NCBI GenBank assembly: GCA_023458375.1
Contig: JAEWZT010000004.1
Coordinates: 132,370-196,369 of the forward strand
Direction of reading: 5' to 3'
DNA length: 64,000 nt
From: Bacillota bacterium
GTDB taxonomy: Bacteria; Bacillota; Clostridia; Christensenellales; CAG-314
Part shown: positions 18,201 to 28,088 of the stretch, in pieces
Layout: each line of letters starts with the position of its first letter
Position numbering within the stretch: position 1 is the stretch's first letter
Notes under the pieces: model-generated
The model's database searches: none
What the model was told of the DNA's origin: nothing
What the model saw: only the letters and a program-made list of their open reading frames with translations
Program-made: the position numbers and the translations under genes

Positions 18201-18755
18201 TCATTCACAACAATGAAGCACAACAGAGATTACTTCTCTAATTTCATCCTCTGGCAGAAATCTATTTTTAACGACTATATTTTGTATAAGATTCTCTAAC
18301 AAATGCACCAATGCTCGGGTAACCGCTATATCGTTGCCGGCATTATTTAAATTAGGTCTTAGTATTTCAAGATGCCGGGGAAGTATTGTTTTTTCCCAAT
18401 TATCCATGAGGTCCCTTAACTCATCATCGCCGTCAAAACATAGATAGACCTTGACCCCAAGCCGATAAACTTTCTTATCGTAATCATTTAAAGAGTTTAA
18501 ATCATATACAAACTTAGTATAAAAATCTATTATGTTGTTTGTTTTTAAAAGGGCAGCCTGCCTTTTAAGCAGATCAAAATATTCCTTTTTTATAATCTCG
18601 TCAAACAGCTCTTTCTTGTTATTAAAATAGTAGTAAATCATGGGCAAGGAACAGCCCACGTCCTTTGCTATATTACGGATGCTTGTTCCGTGATAGCCAT
18701 TGTTATTGAAATGCTCTACCGCTACTTCCCTGATTCGTTTTCTCAAATCTATCAT
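18201..18755 (-). CDS. TetR-family transcriptional repressor
   Basis: The ATG at 18755 with GAGGA upstream gives 185 residues; an upstream extension of the frame runs through the promoter and is not coding. Residues about 1-48 are the TetR DNA-binding domain (IREVAVEHFNNNGYHGTSIR, then IAKDVGCSLPMIYYYFNNK). The C-terminal ligand domain is unspecific. The same palindrome lies at its own promoter and at that of the adjacent ATC hydrolase-like gene, so it is probably an autorepressor that also controls that gene. Ligand unknown. Confidence 0.85.
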   Translation of the reverse strand: MIDLRKRIREVAVEHFNNNGYHGTSIRNIAKDVGCSLPMIYYYFNNKKELFDEIIKKEYFDLLKRQAALLKTNNIIDFYTKFVYDLNSLNDYDKKVYRLGVKVYLCFDGDDELRDLMDNWEKTILPRHLEILRPNLNNAGNDIAVTRALVHLLENLIQNIVVKNRFLPEDEIREVISVVLHCCE

Positions 18756-18772
18756 AATTCCTCGCAGCCTTA

Positions 18773-18820
18773 TATAACGTTCGTTAGAATTATTGTAACA
18801 TATAGAATTACTGATAGCAA
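18773..18820 (-). promoter_or_regulatory. Promoter and operator of the TetR gene
   Basis: Minus-strand TTGCTA (18820-18815), 17 bp, TACAAT (18797-18792), followed at the expected +1 by TAACG-TT-CGTTA (18775-18786), about 20 bp before the start codon. Confidence 0.75.
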
Positions 18821-19040
18821 TAGTATACTTGAAATATTTCACATAAAAGCTGTTGTGGCGCTATGCTTGGAATGGTCTTATCAAATCGTACAGACAATCA
18901 GCAAGGATTATAATCTTTCATATTTACCCCAACGACATAGGAACTATCCAATTTGAGGGCTATGCAGCAGCGTGCAGCGTTTTTCATTTTTTCAGATATA
19001 TATTAGAAAAAATAAATCAAGCAATTTTTCAAAAACAAAG

Positions 19041-19073
19041 AAAAAAGCCTCGTTTTAGCTAAAAACAAGGCTA
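19041..19073 (-). terminator. Terminator of tRNA-Ser
   Basis: On the minus strand AGCCTTGTTTT and TAAAACGAGGCT pair around a short loop and are followed by six T. It begins directly after the CCA end of the tRNA gene. Confidence 0.85.
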
Positions 19074-19074
19074 C

Positions 19075-19163
19075 TGGCGGAAGCGGAGGGATTCGAACCC
19101 CCGTGAGCTTGCGCCCAAACGGTTTTCAAGACCGCCTCGTTATGACCGCTTCGATACGCTTCC
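19075..19163 (-). tRNA. tRNA-Ser (anticodon TGA), CCA encoded
   Basis: A class II tRNA. Acceptor strands GGAAGCG (19163-19157) and CGCTTCC (19085-19079) pair fully, the discriminator is G, and CCA is encoded at 19077-19075. The anticodon loop reads CTTGAAA inside the stem GGCGGT/ACCG. A long variable arm and the GGTTCGAATCC T-arm are present. Confidence 0.93.
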
Positions 19164-19438
19164 ATATGTTGATATTATGCTTTTTCGGCGCTTTGCCTGC
19201 CGAATCTTACAAAAATGATTGCGCAACTTTATGCGATTTTGCTTAGGTTTTCTTATCCTTAAAACCTAAATGCGGCAAACTTGCAACCCATTTTTAAGCA
19301 ATTCTAAATATACGGTGCCGTCTTGGATTGCTTAGTTCCAGATTCTTTTATGAGATAATTTTTGCAAGCGAGCGTTGATATAATAGCATATTAAGGTGTT
19401 TTTATCAAGCATTTTTTAAGGCAATGGGCTTAGAGCGG

Positions 19439-19467
19439 TTGATTTTTATTTCCGCTTGTGCTAAAAT
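19439..19467 (+). promoter_or_regulatory. Promoter of tRNA-Gly
   Basis: TTGATT (19439-19444), 17-bp spacer, TAAAAT (19462-19467), 14 bp before the tRNA. Confidence 0.7.
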
Positions 19468-19481
19468 ATTTTAACAAATAC

Positions 19482-19555
19482 GCGAATGTAGTTTAGTGGC
19501 AAAACGAGAGCTTCCCAAGCTTTAGTTGTGGGTCCGATTCCCATCATTCGCTCCA
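19482..19555 (+). tRNA. tRNA-Gly (anticodon CCC), CCA encoded
   Basis: Acceptor GCGAATG (19482-19488) pairs with CATTCGC (19545-19551), discriminator T, then CCA. The anticodon loop is CTTCCCAAG with anticodon CCC. The T-arm reads GGGTCCGATTCCC. 71 nt plus CCA, normal for tRNA-Gly. Confidence 0.93.
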
Positions 19556-19561
19556 AATTAT

Positions 19562-19588
19562 AAAAACCACTATATAGTGGTTTTTTGT
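19562..19588 (+). terminator. Terminator after tRNA-Gly
   Basis: AAAACCACTATATAGTGGTTTT is a perfect inverted repeat followed by further T residues, 7 bp after the tRNA. Confidence 0.85.
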
Positions 19589-20826
<1,238 letters not shown>

Positions 20827-20852
20827 ACACCAACCGATAAGCATTAAAATAC

Positions 20853-20886
20853 AGCCGCTTTTAACTAAAAAGCGGCTTTAATTTTT
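20853..20886 (+). terminator. Terminator of the collagen-like gene
   Basis: AGCCGCTTTT (20853-20862) pairs with AAAAGCGGCT (20868-20877) and is followed by TTAATTTTT. Confidence 0.85.
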
Positions 20887-21287
20887 AAAAGCTTCTTTTA
20901 TAAGCAAAAAAAGATGCAGATAAGTTTCCGCAACGCTTAATATTAATCTTTCCTAACTTGTATAACCGTATTTGAAGCGATAACATAAAAGCGAAAGTTT
21001 TCATAGAACTTAACTTATTTAAAAAGAGGCAGCCTTTGCAGAATGTACTGCACTTTAACTTTTTAGCAATTTTTTCTATGGCGCGTTGTTTGACCTTCCT
21101 TTGATAATTATAAAAATACTCCATAGATTTTTTATTTGCCGTGACTATAATTTTTTTAACTTTTTTAGGTCAGCGCGTTTCATTTTACTAAATTTACCTC
21201 CATTGACTGTCGCAACCTTAACTGCTTGCACTTGCCTATATATTTTTTTAGCAATCCGCCATAATAAAAAATAAGGAGTAATTTCTT
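20887..21287. other. Intergenic region, no supported gene
   Basis: AT-rich sequence between the collagen-like gene and ku. A 79-codon minus-strand frame exists but has no ribosome site and an unusual composition, so it is not annotated. AAGGAG before 21288 serves ku. Confidence 0.4.
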
Positions 21288-22244
21288 ATGGCATATTCCA
21301 TTAAAAGCAGTATAAGTTTCGGGCTTGTGTATATCCCCGTAGCTCTTTATCTTTGCGCAAAAGATAATGACGTTAGCTTTAACATGATTGACAAAAAAAC
21401 CCTTTCGCGCGTTAAGTATAAGCGGACATGCGTTGACTGCGACGGAAGGGAGCTAAAACAAGAGGACATTGTCAAAGGCTATCAATACGACGACGATTCC
21501 TACGTTATTTTGGAAGACAAAGACTTTGAAAAAATTAAAAGCAAGCGCGATAAGTCCATTACGATTGAAAAGTTTGTGCCCCTTGCCGAAGTTGACCCTA
21601 TTTATTACGACAAGGCATATTATGTCGCGCCTTCGGGCGCGGAACGCGCCTTTGCGTTGCTGCTTGCCGCGATGGAGCATAAAAATATGGCGGGCATAGC
21701 AAAAACGGTTTTGGGTTATAAGGATACTTTGATTTTGCTGCGCGTAAAAAACGGGAAAATGCTTCTCAGCACTATGTATTTTGAGGAAGAAATTCAAAAA
21801 CCTCCCGCAAAGGGAGTGGAAAGCGCCGCGGCGGGCAAAGAATTTGAGCTTGCCGTAAGCTTAATAGAAAACATGAGCGGGCGCTTTGATTCCGCTCAAT
21901 ACAAAGACGAATACAAAGAAAAACTTATGCAGCTTATTGATTCAAAATTGCAGGGCAAATCGGTAAGCATACCCAAAGAGCGCAAATCGGGCAACGTTGT
22001 GGATATTCTAGACGCTTTAAAAATGAGTATAGACACTGTAAAAAAGACTTCACCCAAGACAAAACCTCGCGCTGCGGGGGGCGATGAAATAATGGACGCA
22101 AAAATATATAAGGAGCCTCCTGCCGCTAAAAAAGGCGGAAAAGTTTCAAAAGCAAAGACCGAGAGTAAAAAGGAAAGCGATATAAAACTGTCTGCCGTAA
22201 AGAGTAAAGGGAAAGAGGACAAAAGGGCTTCTGCAGGAAAATAA
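21288..22244 (+). CDS. ku: Ku-type DNA end-binding protein
   Basis: A 318-residue homodimeric Ku. It starts SIKSSISFGLVYIPVALYLC and has a Ku core with VKYKRTCVDCDGRELK, DIVKGYQYDDDSYVIL and EVDPIYYDKAYYVAPSGAE. The C-terminus from about 235 is Lys-rich and low in complexity, as in other bacterial Ku tails that bind DNA and recruit LigD. It opens a non-homologous end-joining locus with the two following genes. In spore formers this pathway repairs breaks during spore dormancy and germination. Confidence 0.95.
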   Translation: MAYSIKSSISFGLVYIPVALYLCAKDNDVSFNMIDKKTLSRVKYKRTCVDCDGRELKQEDIVKGYQYDDDSYVILEDKDFEKIKSKRDKSITIEKFVPLAEVDPIYYDKAYYVAPSGAERAFALLLAAMEHKNMAGIAKTVLGYKDTLILLRVKNGKMLLSTMYFEEEIQKPPAKGVESAAAGKEFELAVSLIENMSGRFDSAQYKDEYKEKLMQLIDSKLQGKSVSIPKERKSGNVVDILDALKMSIDTVKKTSPKTKPRAAGGDEIMDAKIYKEPPAAKKGGKVSKAKTESKKESDIKLSAVKSKGKEDKRASAGK

Positions 22245-22462
22245 TCATAAAATTACAAGCGCGTGTTGGTGAGAAGTTAACGGGCGCATGCGCAACGAAA
22301 GCAAAATGAAATACCGTTGCAGAAAAACAGAAAATAGACGCTTAAATAATATATAATCATATTGATACGGTAAAATTATAAGAATACGGCGAGAACAGCA
22401 GAGCATTTGCAATAAAGACGCCTCACTAAAAAATATTTTGCAATAAACACGCGGTAAAAAAT

Positions 22463-24208
22463 ATGGACAAAAAACTGGAAAAATACAACTCCAAAAGAAA
22501 CTTTGAAAAAACGGAAGAGCCGCAGGGAAAGGGCGGCGAAAGTAGACGCAACTCAAAAAGCGTGGCAAAAGACAGGCAACCCCCCTTAGTTTACGTTGTT
22601 CAGCACCATTTGGCGCGCCGCGACCATTATGATTTCCGCCTTGAATGGAAGGGCGCCCTTTTAAGCTGGGCGGTGCCAAAAGGTCCGTCATATAATCCCC
22701 TTGACAAGCGCCTTGCCGTAATGGTGGAGGAGCATCCCTTTGATTATAAAGATTTTGAGGGGCTAATCCCCAAAGGAGAATACGGCGGCGGCACCGTTAT
22801 GCTTTGGGACGAAGGTTTTTGGGAGCCGTTAATTGATGTTGACAAAGGGCTTTTTGAGGGTTCTTTGAAATTTATTTTAAAAGGCGAACGCTTAAAGGGC
22901 AAATGGGCTTTAGTGCGGCTTAAAAGCAAAGAGGAAGAAAAGGACAGTAACTGGCTGCTCATAAAAGAAAAGGACCAATACGCCAAGCCCGAAGAGGGCA
23001 TTTCTCAGTTTACAGAAAGTGTCAGGACAGCGCGCACAATGGAAGAAATTGAGAATAATTTTGTGGTAAAGCCCGCTAAAAAAGCAAAACAAAAAAACAC
23101 TTCAGCGCAAAAGGAAAATGCGCGGATAAATAATGACGCCGAAAAAGGCGAAAGCTTGGCGCGGGAAGAGGAAAGGGAAAAAAGTTCCCAAAACTTAAAA
23201 AGCGCGAAAAAAGCCGATGCGGAAACAAAAAGCGATGAAAGCAAAAAGGCGGCGGCGAACCCTTTTCAAAACACAGACATAATGCTTGCAAAACTTGTGG
23301 CAAAACCTCCTAAGGGTGAGCAATGGCTGTTTGAGCTGAAATACGACGGTTACAGAATTTTGTCTTATATTGAGCAAGGCTCAGCCCGCCTTATGACAAG
23401 AAACGGCAAAGACTACTCGCAAAAATTTGCGGAGGTTGCTTCTTCGTTGAAAGAGGTTTTTCAAATGCGGCCGGCGGTGCTTGACGGCGAAATCGTAGTT
23501 ACGGACAGCGGGGGGAAAACCGATTTTCAGGCGCTGCAAAACTACATCAAAAAACCCCAGGGCAAGCGCTTGTCTTATGTTATTTTTGATATTCTTGCGC
23601 TTGACGGCGAGGACTTGCGCCAAAAACCGCTTACAGAAAGAAAAATAATTCTGGAAAAACTGCTTTTAAACGCTCCGCAAAGCCTCACTTACAGCAAACA
23701 TATTGCGGGCGAGGGTGAAAAGTGTATTTCCTCCGCCTGTAAGCTTGAAATGGAGGGCGTAGTGGGCAAACTTTCCTCTTCACGTTACGTCGGCGGGCGC
23801 AACGGCGACTGGGTTAAAATAAAATGCGACAACAGACAGGAGTTTGTTATAGGCGGCTACACATTGACGGATAAAAAAAACGAGGGCGTAAGCGCCTTGC
23901 TTTTAGGTTTTTATAAAGAGGGCGAACTAATTTATTGCGGCAGGACGGGGACGGGAATTGCGCGGGAAACTTCCTTAGAGCTGGAAAGCAAATTTGAAAA
24001 AATTGTCAAAAAAAATCCGCCCTTTATAAACCCGCCTTCCCAAAGAAACTCGGAAAAAGTTACTTGGCTTACTCCCCATTATGTCGCCGAAATAAAATAT
24101 GCCGAAATGACGCAGGAGGGGCTGTTAAGGCAGGCTAGCTTTAAGGGTTTAAGAATTGACAAAAGCGCCTTTGAGGTCAAGCTTGAAAAGGCGGAAAACA
24201 AGACTTAA
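22463..24208 (+). CDS. ligD: LigD: 3'-phosphoesterase plus ATP-dependent DNA ligase
   Basis: 581 residues. Residues about 40-160 are the phosphoesterase domain (VVQHHLARRDHYDFRLEW with the His/Asp metal ligands, and IPKGEYGGGTV). A charged linker covers about 200-265. Residues about 275-575 are the ligase, with the adenylated Lys293 in FELKYDGYR, then DGEIVV, and VKIKCDNRQEFVIGGYT leading to the OB fold. The polymerase domain of the standard LigD is absent and encoded by a separate downstream gene. Seals double-strand ends held by Ku. Confidence 0.92.
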   Translation: MDKKLEKYNSKRNFEKTEEPQGKGGESRRNSKSVAKDRQPPLVYVVQHHLARRDHYDFRLEWKGALLSWAVPKGPSYNPLDKRLAVMVEEHPFDYKDFEGLIPKGEYGGGTVMLWDEGFWEPLIDVDKGLFEGSLKFILKGERLKGKWALVRLKSKEEEKDSNWLLIKEKDQYAKPEEGISQFTESVRTARTMEEIENNFVVKPAKKAKQKNTSAQKENARINNDAEKGESLAREEEREKSSQNLKSAKKADAETKSDESKKAAANPFQNTDIMLAKLVAKPPKGEQWLFELKYDGYRILSYIEQGSARLMTRNGKDYSQKFAEVASSLKEVFQMRPAVLDGEIVVTDSGGKTDFQALQNYIKKPQGKRLSYVIFDILALDGEDLRQKPLTERKIILEKLLLNAPQSLTYSKHIAGEGEKCISSACKLEMEGVVGKLSSSRYVGGRNGDWVKIKCDNRQEFVIGGYTLTDKKNEGVSALLLGFYKEGELIYCGRTGTGIARETSLELESKFEKIVKKNPPFINPPSQRNSEKVTWLTPHYVAEIKYAEMTQEGLLRQASFKGLRIDKSAFEVKLEKAENKT

Positions 24209-24376
24209 CGCAGGGTGAAGAAATAAAGTTTTTTATAGTGTAAAATCAAATGTAAAGTTATGCCAACACAAAACCGTGAACAATGCTTGCATTAAAAATA
24301 ATAACGCTATATCTAACCTATGAACGCGCTGTTAAACTGTTATAAGTTATAATAATGCAAGAGAGGAAAAAAATAA

Positions 24377-25255
24377 ATGACTCAAAACATTATAATAGGG
24401 GGAGTGGAAGTAACCAATCCCGACAAAATCATATTTGCGGGCAAGCCTCCCGTCAAAAAAGCCGACGTTGTAAATTACTATTACAGTGCGGCGTCAGCTA
24501 TGCTTCCTTATATAAAAGGCAGGGTTTTAAGTATTGTGCGCTGCCCCAAAGGCGTTTCTTCCCCCTGTTTTTTTAAAAAGCACCCCGACGTCAACGGCAA
24601 GGGCGTTGAAAAGCTTCCCGTTAAAAATTCAGAGGGGCAAGAGGAAGAGTATTTTTATATCAAAAACGAAAAAGGTCTTTTATATGAGGCGCAAATGGGC
24701 ACGGTGGAGTTTCACCTTTGGGGAAGCAGGGCGCAAAACATTGAAAAGCCCGACTTAATGGTTTTTGACCTTGACCCCGACGAGGGTATGAGTTTAGACA
24801 GGGTTCGCCGCGGCGTGCGCGACCTTAAAAGTTTGCTGGACGGATTGTCGCTTACTTCTTTTCTTAAAACAAGCGGCGGCAAAGGGTATCACATAGTGCT
24901 TCCATTTAAACCCTCGGCGGAGTGGGAGGCTTTCCGCGATTTTGCTAAAAAAATAGCTCAGGCGATGGAATACAATTGGCAGGACCTATATACCTGCAAT
25001 GTGCGCAAAGAAAAGCGCAAAGGCAAAATATATATTGACTGGGTGCGCAACGGCAGAGGCGCGACTTCCGTAAGCCCTTATTCGCTCAGGGCGCGCAAGG
25101 GTTTAAGCGTTTCAATGCCGATAGCTTGGGAAGAGCTTGACGTTACGGCACCCGACAGCTTTAATATTAAAAATGCCCCTGACAGAATAAAAAGTCATGA
25201 CGCCTGGCAAGGTTTTTTTGCAGTTAAACAGCGGCTTAAAGCTTTTAAAAATTGA
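24377..25255 (+). CDS. LigD polymerase (archaeo-eukaryotic primase-type) domain protein
   Basis: A 292-residue stand-alone LigPol. It has NPDKIIF and the catalytic acidic pair in VFDLDPDEG (Asp131, Asp133), KTSGGKGYHIVLPF with the conserved Ser/His, and IDWVRNGRGATSVSPYSLRA near the C-terminus. It adds a few nucleotides, often ribonucleotides, to broken ends before ligation. Separate from the ligase gene by 168 bp, in the same direction, so likely co-expressed with ku and ligD. Confidence 0.9.
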   Translation: MTQNIIIGGVEVTNPDKIIFAGKPPVKKADVVNYYYSAASAMLPYIKGRVLSIVRCPKGVSSPCFFKKHPDVNGKGVEKLPVKNSEGQEEEYFYIKNEKGLLYEAQMGTVEFHLWGSRAQNIEKPDLMVFDLDPDEGMSLDRVRRGVRDLKSLLDGLSLTSFLKTSGGKGYHIVLPFKPSAEWEAFRDFAKKIAQAMEYNWQDLYTCNVRKEKRKGKIYIDWVRNGRGATSVSPYSLRARKGLSVSMPIAWEELDVTAPDSFNIKNAPDRIKSHDAWQGFFAVKQRLKAFKN

Positions 25256-25510
25256 CGTAAAGGTTATATGATTATTAGTAGGGGATTTGAAGCCCTTATA
25301 TCGGCGGAATTAGTTGTATAGCTCTTATTTTAGTTGATAATACTGCGCAATCAACAATCCTAAAAATAACCTGCGCGATTGCTTAATTTGTGTAGCCGTA
25401 AGACTAATCTAATACGAAATTGCGGCGAAAATAAAGAAAAATACTGCTTGATACTTTTCATTTTGCATAAAAAATGTTAAAATATTTAAAATGATTTGGA
25501 GGTAATTTTT

Positions 25511-25702
25511 ATGAAAGCAAAAATTGACAGGGACGGCTGCATAGGCTGCGGGCTTTGCACTTCCATTTGCCCCGAAGTATTCAGAATGGCGGACGACGGG
25601 CTTGCCGAAGTTTACACCGACCCCCTTCCCGCTTCGGAAGAAAGCAACGCCCTCTCGGCAAGCGCAAGTTGCCCCGTTTCGGTAATTTCAATAGAGGAAT
25701 AA
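25511..25702 (+). CDS. Ferredoxin, single [4Fe-4S] cluster type
   Basis: 63 residues. The cluster motif is CIGCGLCTSICPEVF, with the distal Cys in SCPVSVI; the second cluster of 2[4Fe-4S] ferredoxins is missing, as in Thermotoga-type ferredoxins. The frame is open from a TTG at 25496, but GGAGG at 25498-25502 places the start at the ATG 25511. A monocistronic electron carrier followed by a strong hairpin. Confidence 0.9.
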   Translation: MKAKIDRDGCIGCGLCTSICPEVFRMADDGLAEVYTDPLPASEESNALSASASCPVSVISIEE

Positions 25703-25709
25703 TTTTTTT

Positions 25710-25795
25710 GCCCGCGCCGCTTTTTAATATCAGCGCGGGCACTTATTTTCCCGCCGCTTTTTAATATCAGCGCATTCATTTTCCCGCCGCTTTTT
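25710..25795 (+). terminator. Terminator hairpin and repeated copies of its arm
   Basis: GCCCGCGC (25710-25717) pairs with GCGCGGGC (25733-25740). The loop-side segment CCGCTTTTTAATATCAGCGC occurs at 25717-25736 and again at 25754-25773, and a third partial copy (CCGCCGCTTTTTC) starts near 25785. The first copy is a terminator for the ferredoxin; the others look like local duplications. Confidence 0.7.
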
Positions 25796-25875
25796 CTATT
25801 TCTCCGCTTTTACTTTATAAATAAAAACTCCTTACTAAAACATAATAAATTTGACAAATAATTTTCAGAAAGCTA

Positions 25876-25923
25876 TTGACATTTGGCTTTGCGTATGGTT
25901 TACTTAAATGGTAAAACGTTTTA
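25876..25923 (+). promoter_or_regulatory. Promoter with LacI-type operator for the nucleoside operon
   Basis: TTGACA (25876-25881), 17 bp, TTTACT (25899-25904). At the expected +1 lies the perfect palindrome TAAAACGTTTTA (25912-25923), with the central CG typical of LacI-family operators. A LacI regulator is the last gene of this gene row (35181-36185). Confidence 0.65.
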
Positions 25924-25943
25924 TCAAGAGGAGAAATGAAAGA

Positions 25944-27410
25944 ATGAAGAAGTTTTTCAGTTCTGCAAAAAATATCCTTATCTTAATTTTGGTAGTCGTT
26001 ATCCTCGCCGAGGGAGGACTTTGCGTATTTTTTGCGCTTAACCAAAACCAAGGCGCTACCGTTACGGGCAGACAGCCCAACGCCAATGTCCGCGGTAAAG
26101 TTTTAACCGACTTAGGCGAAATGATTTGCGCCAATATTATTGTTGAAGATTCCGAGGGCAAGAGCAACCTATACACAACCAATCTTATGTCAACTTACGA
26201 TATAAGCCTGTCCGAGGGAACATACACTTTCCACTATACGCGCGGAATGCAGTTTTCTACGGTAACAAAAACCGTAACCGTTGAAAAGTACAAAGACTAT
26301 TACCTTGAAGACGTGCGCTTAATACGTCTTTACGATTCGGAATCAAAGGGGTTTTACCCCGGCGACCTTCATCAGCACACTTACTTTTCCGACGGAAGCG
26401 ACAGTCCCCACCAGCTGCTTTTAGCAGACATTGCCGCGGGGCTTACATGGGCGCTGCTTACAGACCACAACGACAACAGGGGCATGTCTGAATGGCTCCA
26501 AAACAACAGAGCCGTTTATGACGTAGTTGACGGCGGTTTTAAGTTCTTTACACCTATTGCGGGCGTAGAAATTACCACGGGTTACGGGCACTTCCAAAGC
26601 ATAGGGGTGTCAACGGTAATTGACGAGTGGGATATTGACCTTGATTTAGGTGAAAACCCCTACGAGCAGGTAAAAATTATTCTTGAAGAAATGCGCCGCG
26701 CGGGAGCTGCCATTGTGCAGCTAAACCACCCTTACTCCACAGGCGGCATGGGCTTTAACAACTATACAGGCTTGTGGGATTTTATAGACATGTTTGATAC
26801 CATGGAAATTTGGAACGGCTACTTTGAGCCTTGCGGATATATCCCCGCCGCGGGAAAGTTTAATCAAAACAGACAGTCAATGCTTACCTGGTTTGACTAT
26901 TTGAATCAGGGCAAAAAAATATTTGCCACTGCGGGCACAGACATTCACTCCATAAAAGGCTATTTTAATCCCAACTTATACGCCGCTTACGACAAAGCTT
27001 ACGAAAAAGCTTTAAAACAGGCGGGACAATATGCCGGCATGCCCACATGCTTTGCCTATATTCCCGACGGCAACGTCAACGCCGACAGCATTTTACAGGC
27101 AATGAAGCAGGGGAACTCCTTCATTACAAACGGACCGTTGGTATTTGCTACCGTCAACGGAAAAACTTACGGTCAAACGGCCTATATTTCATCGGGAACG
27201 GTTGTAGACGCAGAACTGTTTTGCCGCGAGGGGCTTGAAACGCTCAATATCTACAAAAACGGCGAAATCATTAAAACAATTTCCCTTGAAGGGCAAAATT
27301 ACAACGGGCAATTCTCCCTTGAAGGCATTGAAGAGGGCGACTGGATTGTAATAGAAGTTTACGGCGAAGGCGTGTATTACGCCGTTACAAACCCTATATT
27401 TTTTGAGTAA
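25944..27410 (+). CDS. Membrane-anchored PHP-domain metallophosphoesterase (CehA/McbA-like)
   Basis: The start at 25944 (MKKFF) is chosen because the upstream extension of the frame covers the operator; GGAG lies 10 nt before. 488 residues: a membrane segment at about 9-32, a beta-rich carboxypeptidase-regulatory-like domain (about 45-125), then a PHP domain with GDLHQHTYFSDGS, LLTDHNDNRG, VQLNHPY and ATAGTDIHS supplying metal-binding His and Asp. The C-terminus is beta-rich. It probably acts outside the cell on phosphoesters, perhaps freeing nucleosides for the transporter that follows; this is inference from context. Confidence 0.8.
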   Translation: MKKFFSSAKNILILILVVVILAEGGLCVFFALNQNQGATVTGRQPNANVRGKVLTDLGEMICANIIVEDSEGKSNLYTTNLMSTYDISLSEGTYTFHYTRGMQFSTVTKTVTVEKYKDYYLEDVRLIRLYDSESKGFYPGDLHQHTYFSDGSDSPHQLLLADIAAGLTWALLTDHNDNRGMSEWLQNNRAVYDVVDGGFKFFTPIAGVEITTGYGHFQSIGVSTVIDEWDIDLDLGENPYEQVKIILEEMRRAGAAIVQLNHPYSTGGMGFNNYTGLWDFIDMFDTMEIWNGYFEPCGYIPAAGKFNQNRQSMLTWFDYLNQGKKIFATAGTDIHSIKGYFNPNLYAAYDKAYEKALKQAGQYAGMPTCFAYIPDGNVNADSILQAMKQGNSFITNGPLVFATVNGKTYGQTAYISSGTVVDAELFCREGLETLNIYKNGEIIKTISLEGQNYNGQFSLEGIEEGDWIVIEVYGEGVYYAVTNPIFFE

Positions 27411-27453
27411 ATTAAGTGTCAAAAGACACTAATATAAAGGAGAGGAAAAAGTT

Positions 27454-27930
27454 ATGAAAAAAAGACTGTTCAAAATAGTATGCGCGCTGTTGGCAATCAC
27501 CATGTTAGGCACAGCGCTTGCCGCCTGCGGCACGCCTGTTGGCAAAGACACCGCAACGGCTAACGACGCTTACTATGACGAAAGCTACGGTAACTATACA
27601 ATAGAGGTTAAGCTAATTATCGGCAATCCCGACCCCAACGGAGAACCTTTATTCAGCGGAATCGTAACTTTAAAAACAATTAAACATATGGCTTACGAAG
27701 CGGTTGAGGCTGCTTGTGCTGCAAAGAGCATTTCCATTGTAGGACTTAACGGTTATTCTTCATTTATAACAAGCCTTGCGGGCGTTGGTTATAAAGACAA
27801 CGGAAACGGCACTTACACCAGCTGGTCAACAACGCTTAACGGCGGCTTTTGTGCCGGCGTAGGCGCTCAGCAACTTAGAGACGGCGACCTTTTAGAAATC
27901 CGTTACGTTACCAAAGATATTACCTGGTAA
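27454..27930 (+). CDS. Lipoprotein with DUF4430-like domain
   Basis: 158 residues with a lipoprotein signal peptide ending LAAC (Cys at about 24). The rest has GNYTIEVKLIIGNPDPNG, then a segment like the DUF4430/transcobalamin C-terminal fold (AVEAACAAKSIS, then GVGYKDNGNGTYTSWSTTLNG and RDGDLLEIRYV). Probable surface ligand-binding protein. AGGAG lies upstream. It sits between the phosphoesterase and bmpA; a binding role in nucleoside or cofactor capture is possible. Confidence 0.6.
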   Translation: MKKRLFKIVCALLAITMLGTALAACGTPVGKDTATANDAYYDESYGNYTIEVKLIIGNPDPNGEPLFSGIVTLKTIKHMAYEAVEAACAAKSISIVGLNGYSSFITSLAGVGYKDNGNGTYTSWSTTLNGGFCAGVGAQQLRDGDLLEIRYVTKDITW

Positions 27931-27935
27931 TATTT

Positions 27936-28052
27936 AAGGGTTTTTAAGGCGGGGCTACAAACTACTTACCGCGGAGGCGGGGTTAGCGCTGTAAAATCTG
28001 ACTATGTTTTACAGTCCCCCAAAATAACCCCGTTTCCGCGCGTAAAACCCTT
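27936..28052 (+). promoter_or_regulatory. Large nested RNA hairpin between two lipoprotein genes
   Basis: The 16-nt arm CGCGGAGGCGGGGTTA (27970-27985) pairs with TAACCCCGTTTCCGCG (28025-28040) with two G-U pairs. Inside it CTGTAAAA (27989-27996) pairs with TTTTACAG (28007-28014). Outside it AAGGGTTTT (27936-27944) pairs with AAAACCCTT (28044-28052). No T-run follows, so it is not a standard terminator. It may stabilise the bmpA mRNA end or be a regulatory element. Confidence 0.6.
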
Positions 28053-28088
28053 CCCTCTTCTTTAATAAAAAACATTGGAGAAACAGTT

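Noticed and set aside
20885..21124. 79-codon minus-strand frame near the collagen gene
   Set aside because: No ribosome site and it overlaps the terminator region; composition looks non-coding.
27970..28040. Intrinsic terminator before bmpA
   Set aside because: The stem is strong but is followed by CGTAAAACCC, not by a T-run.
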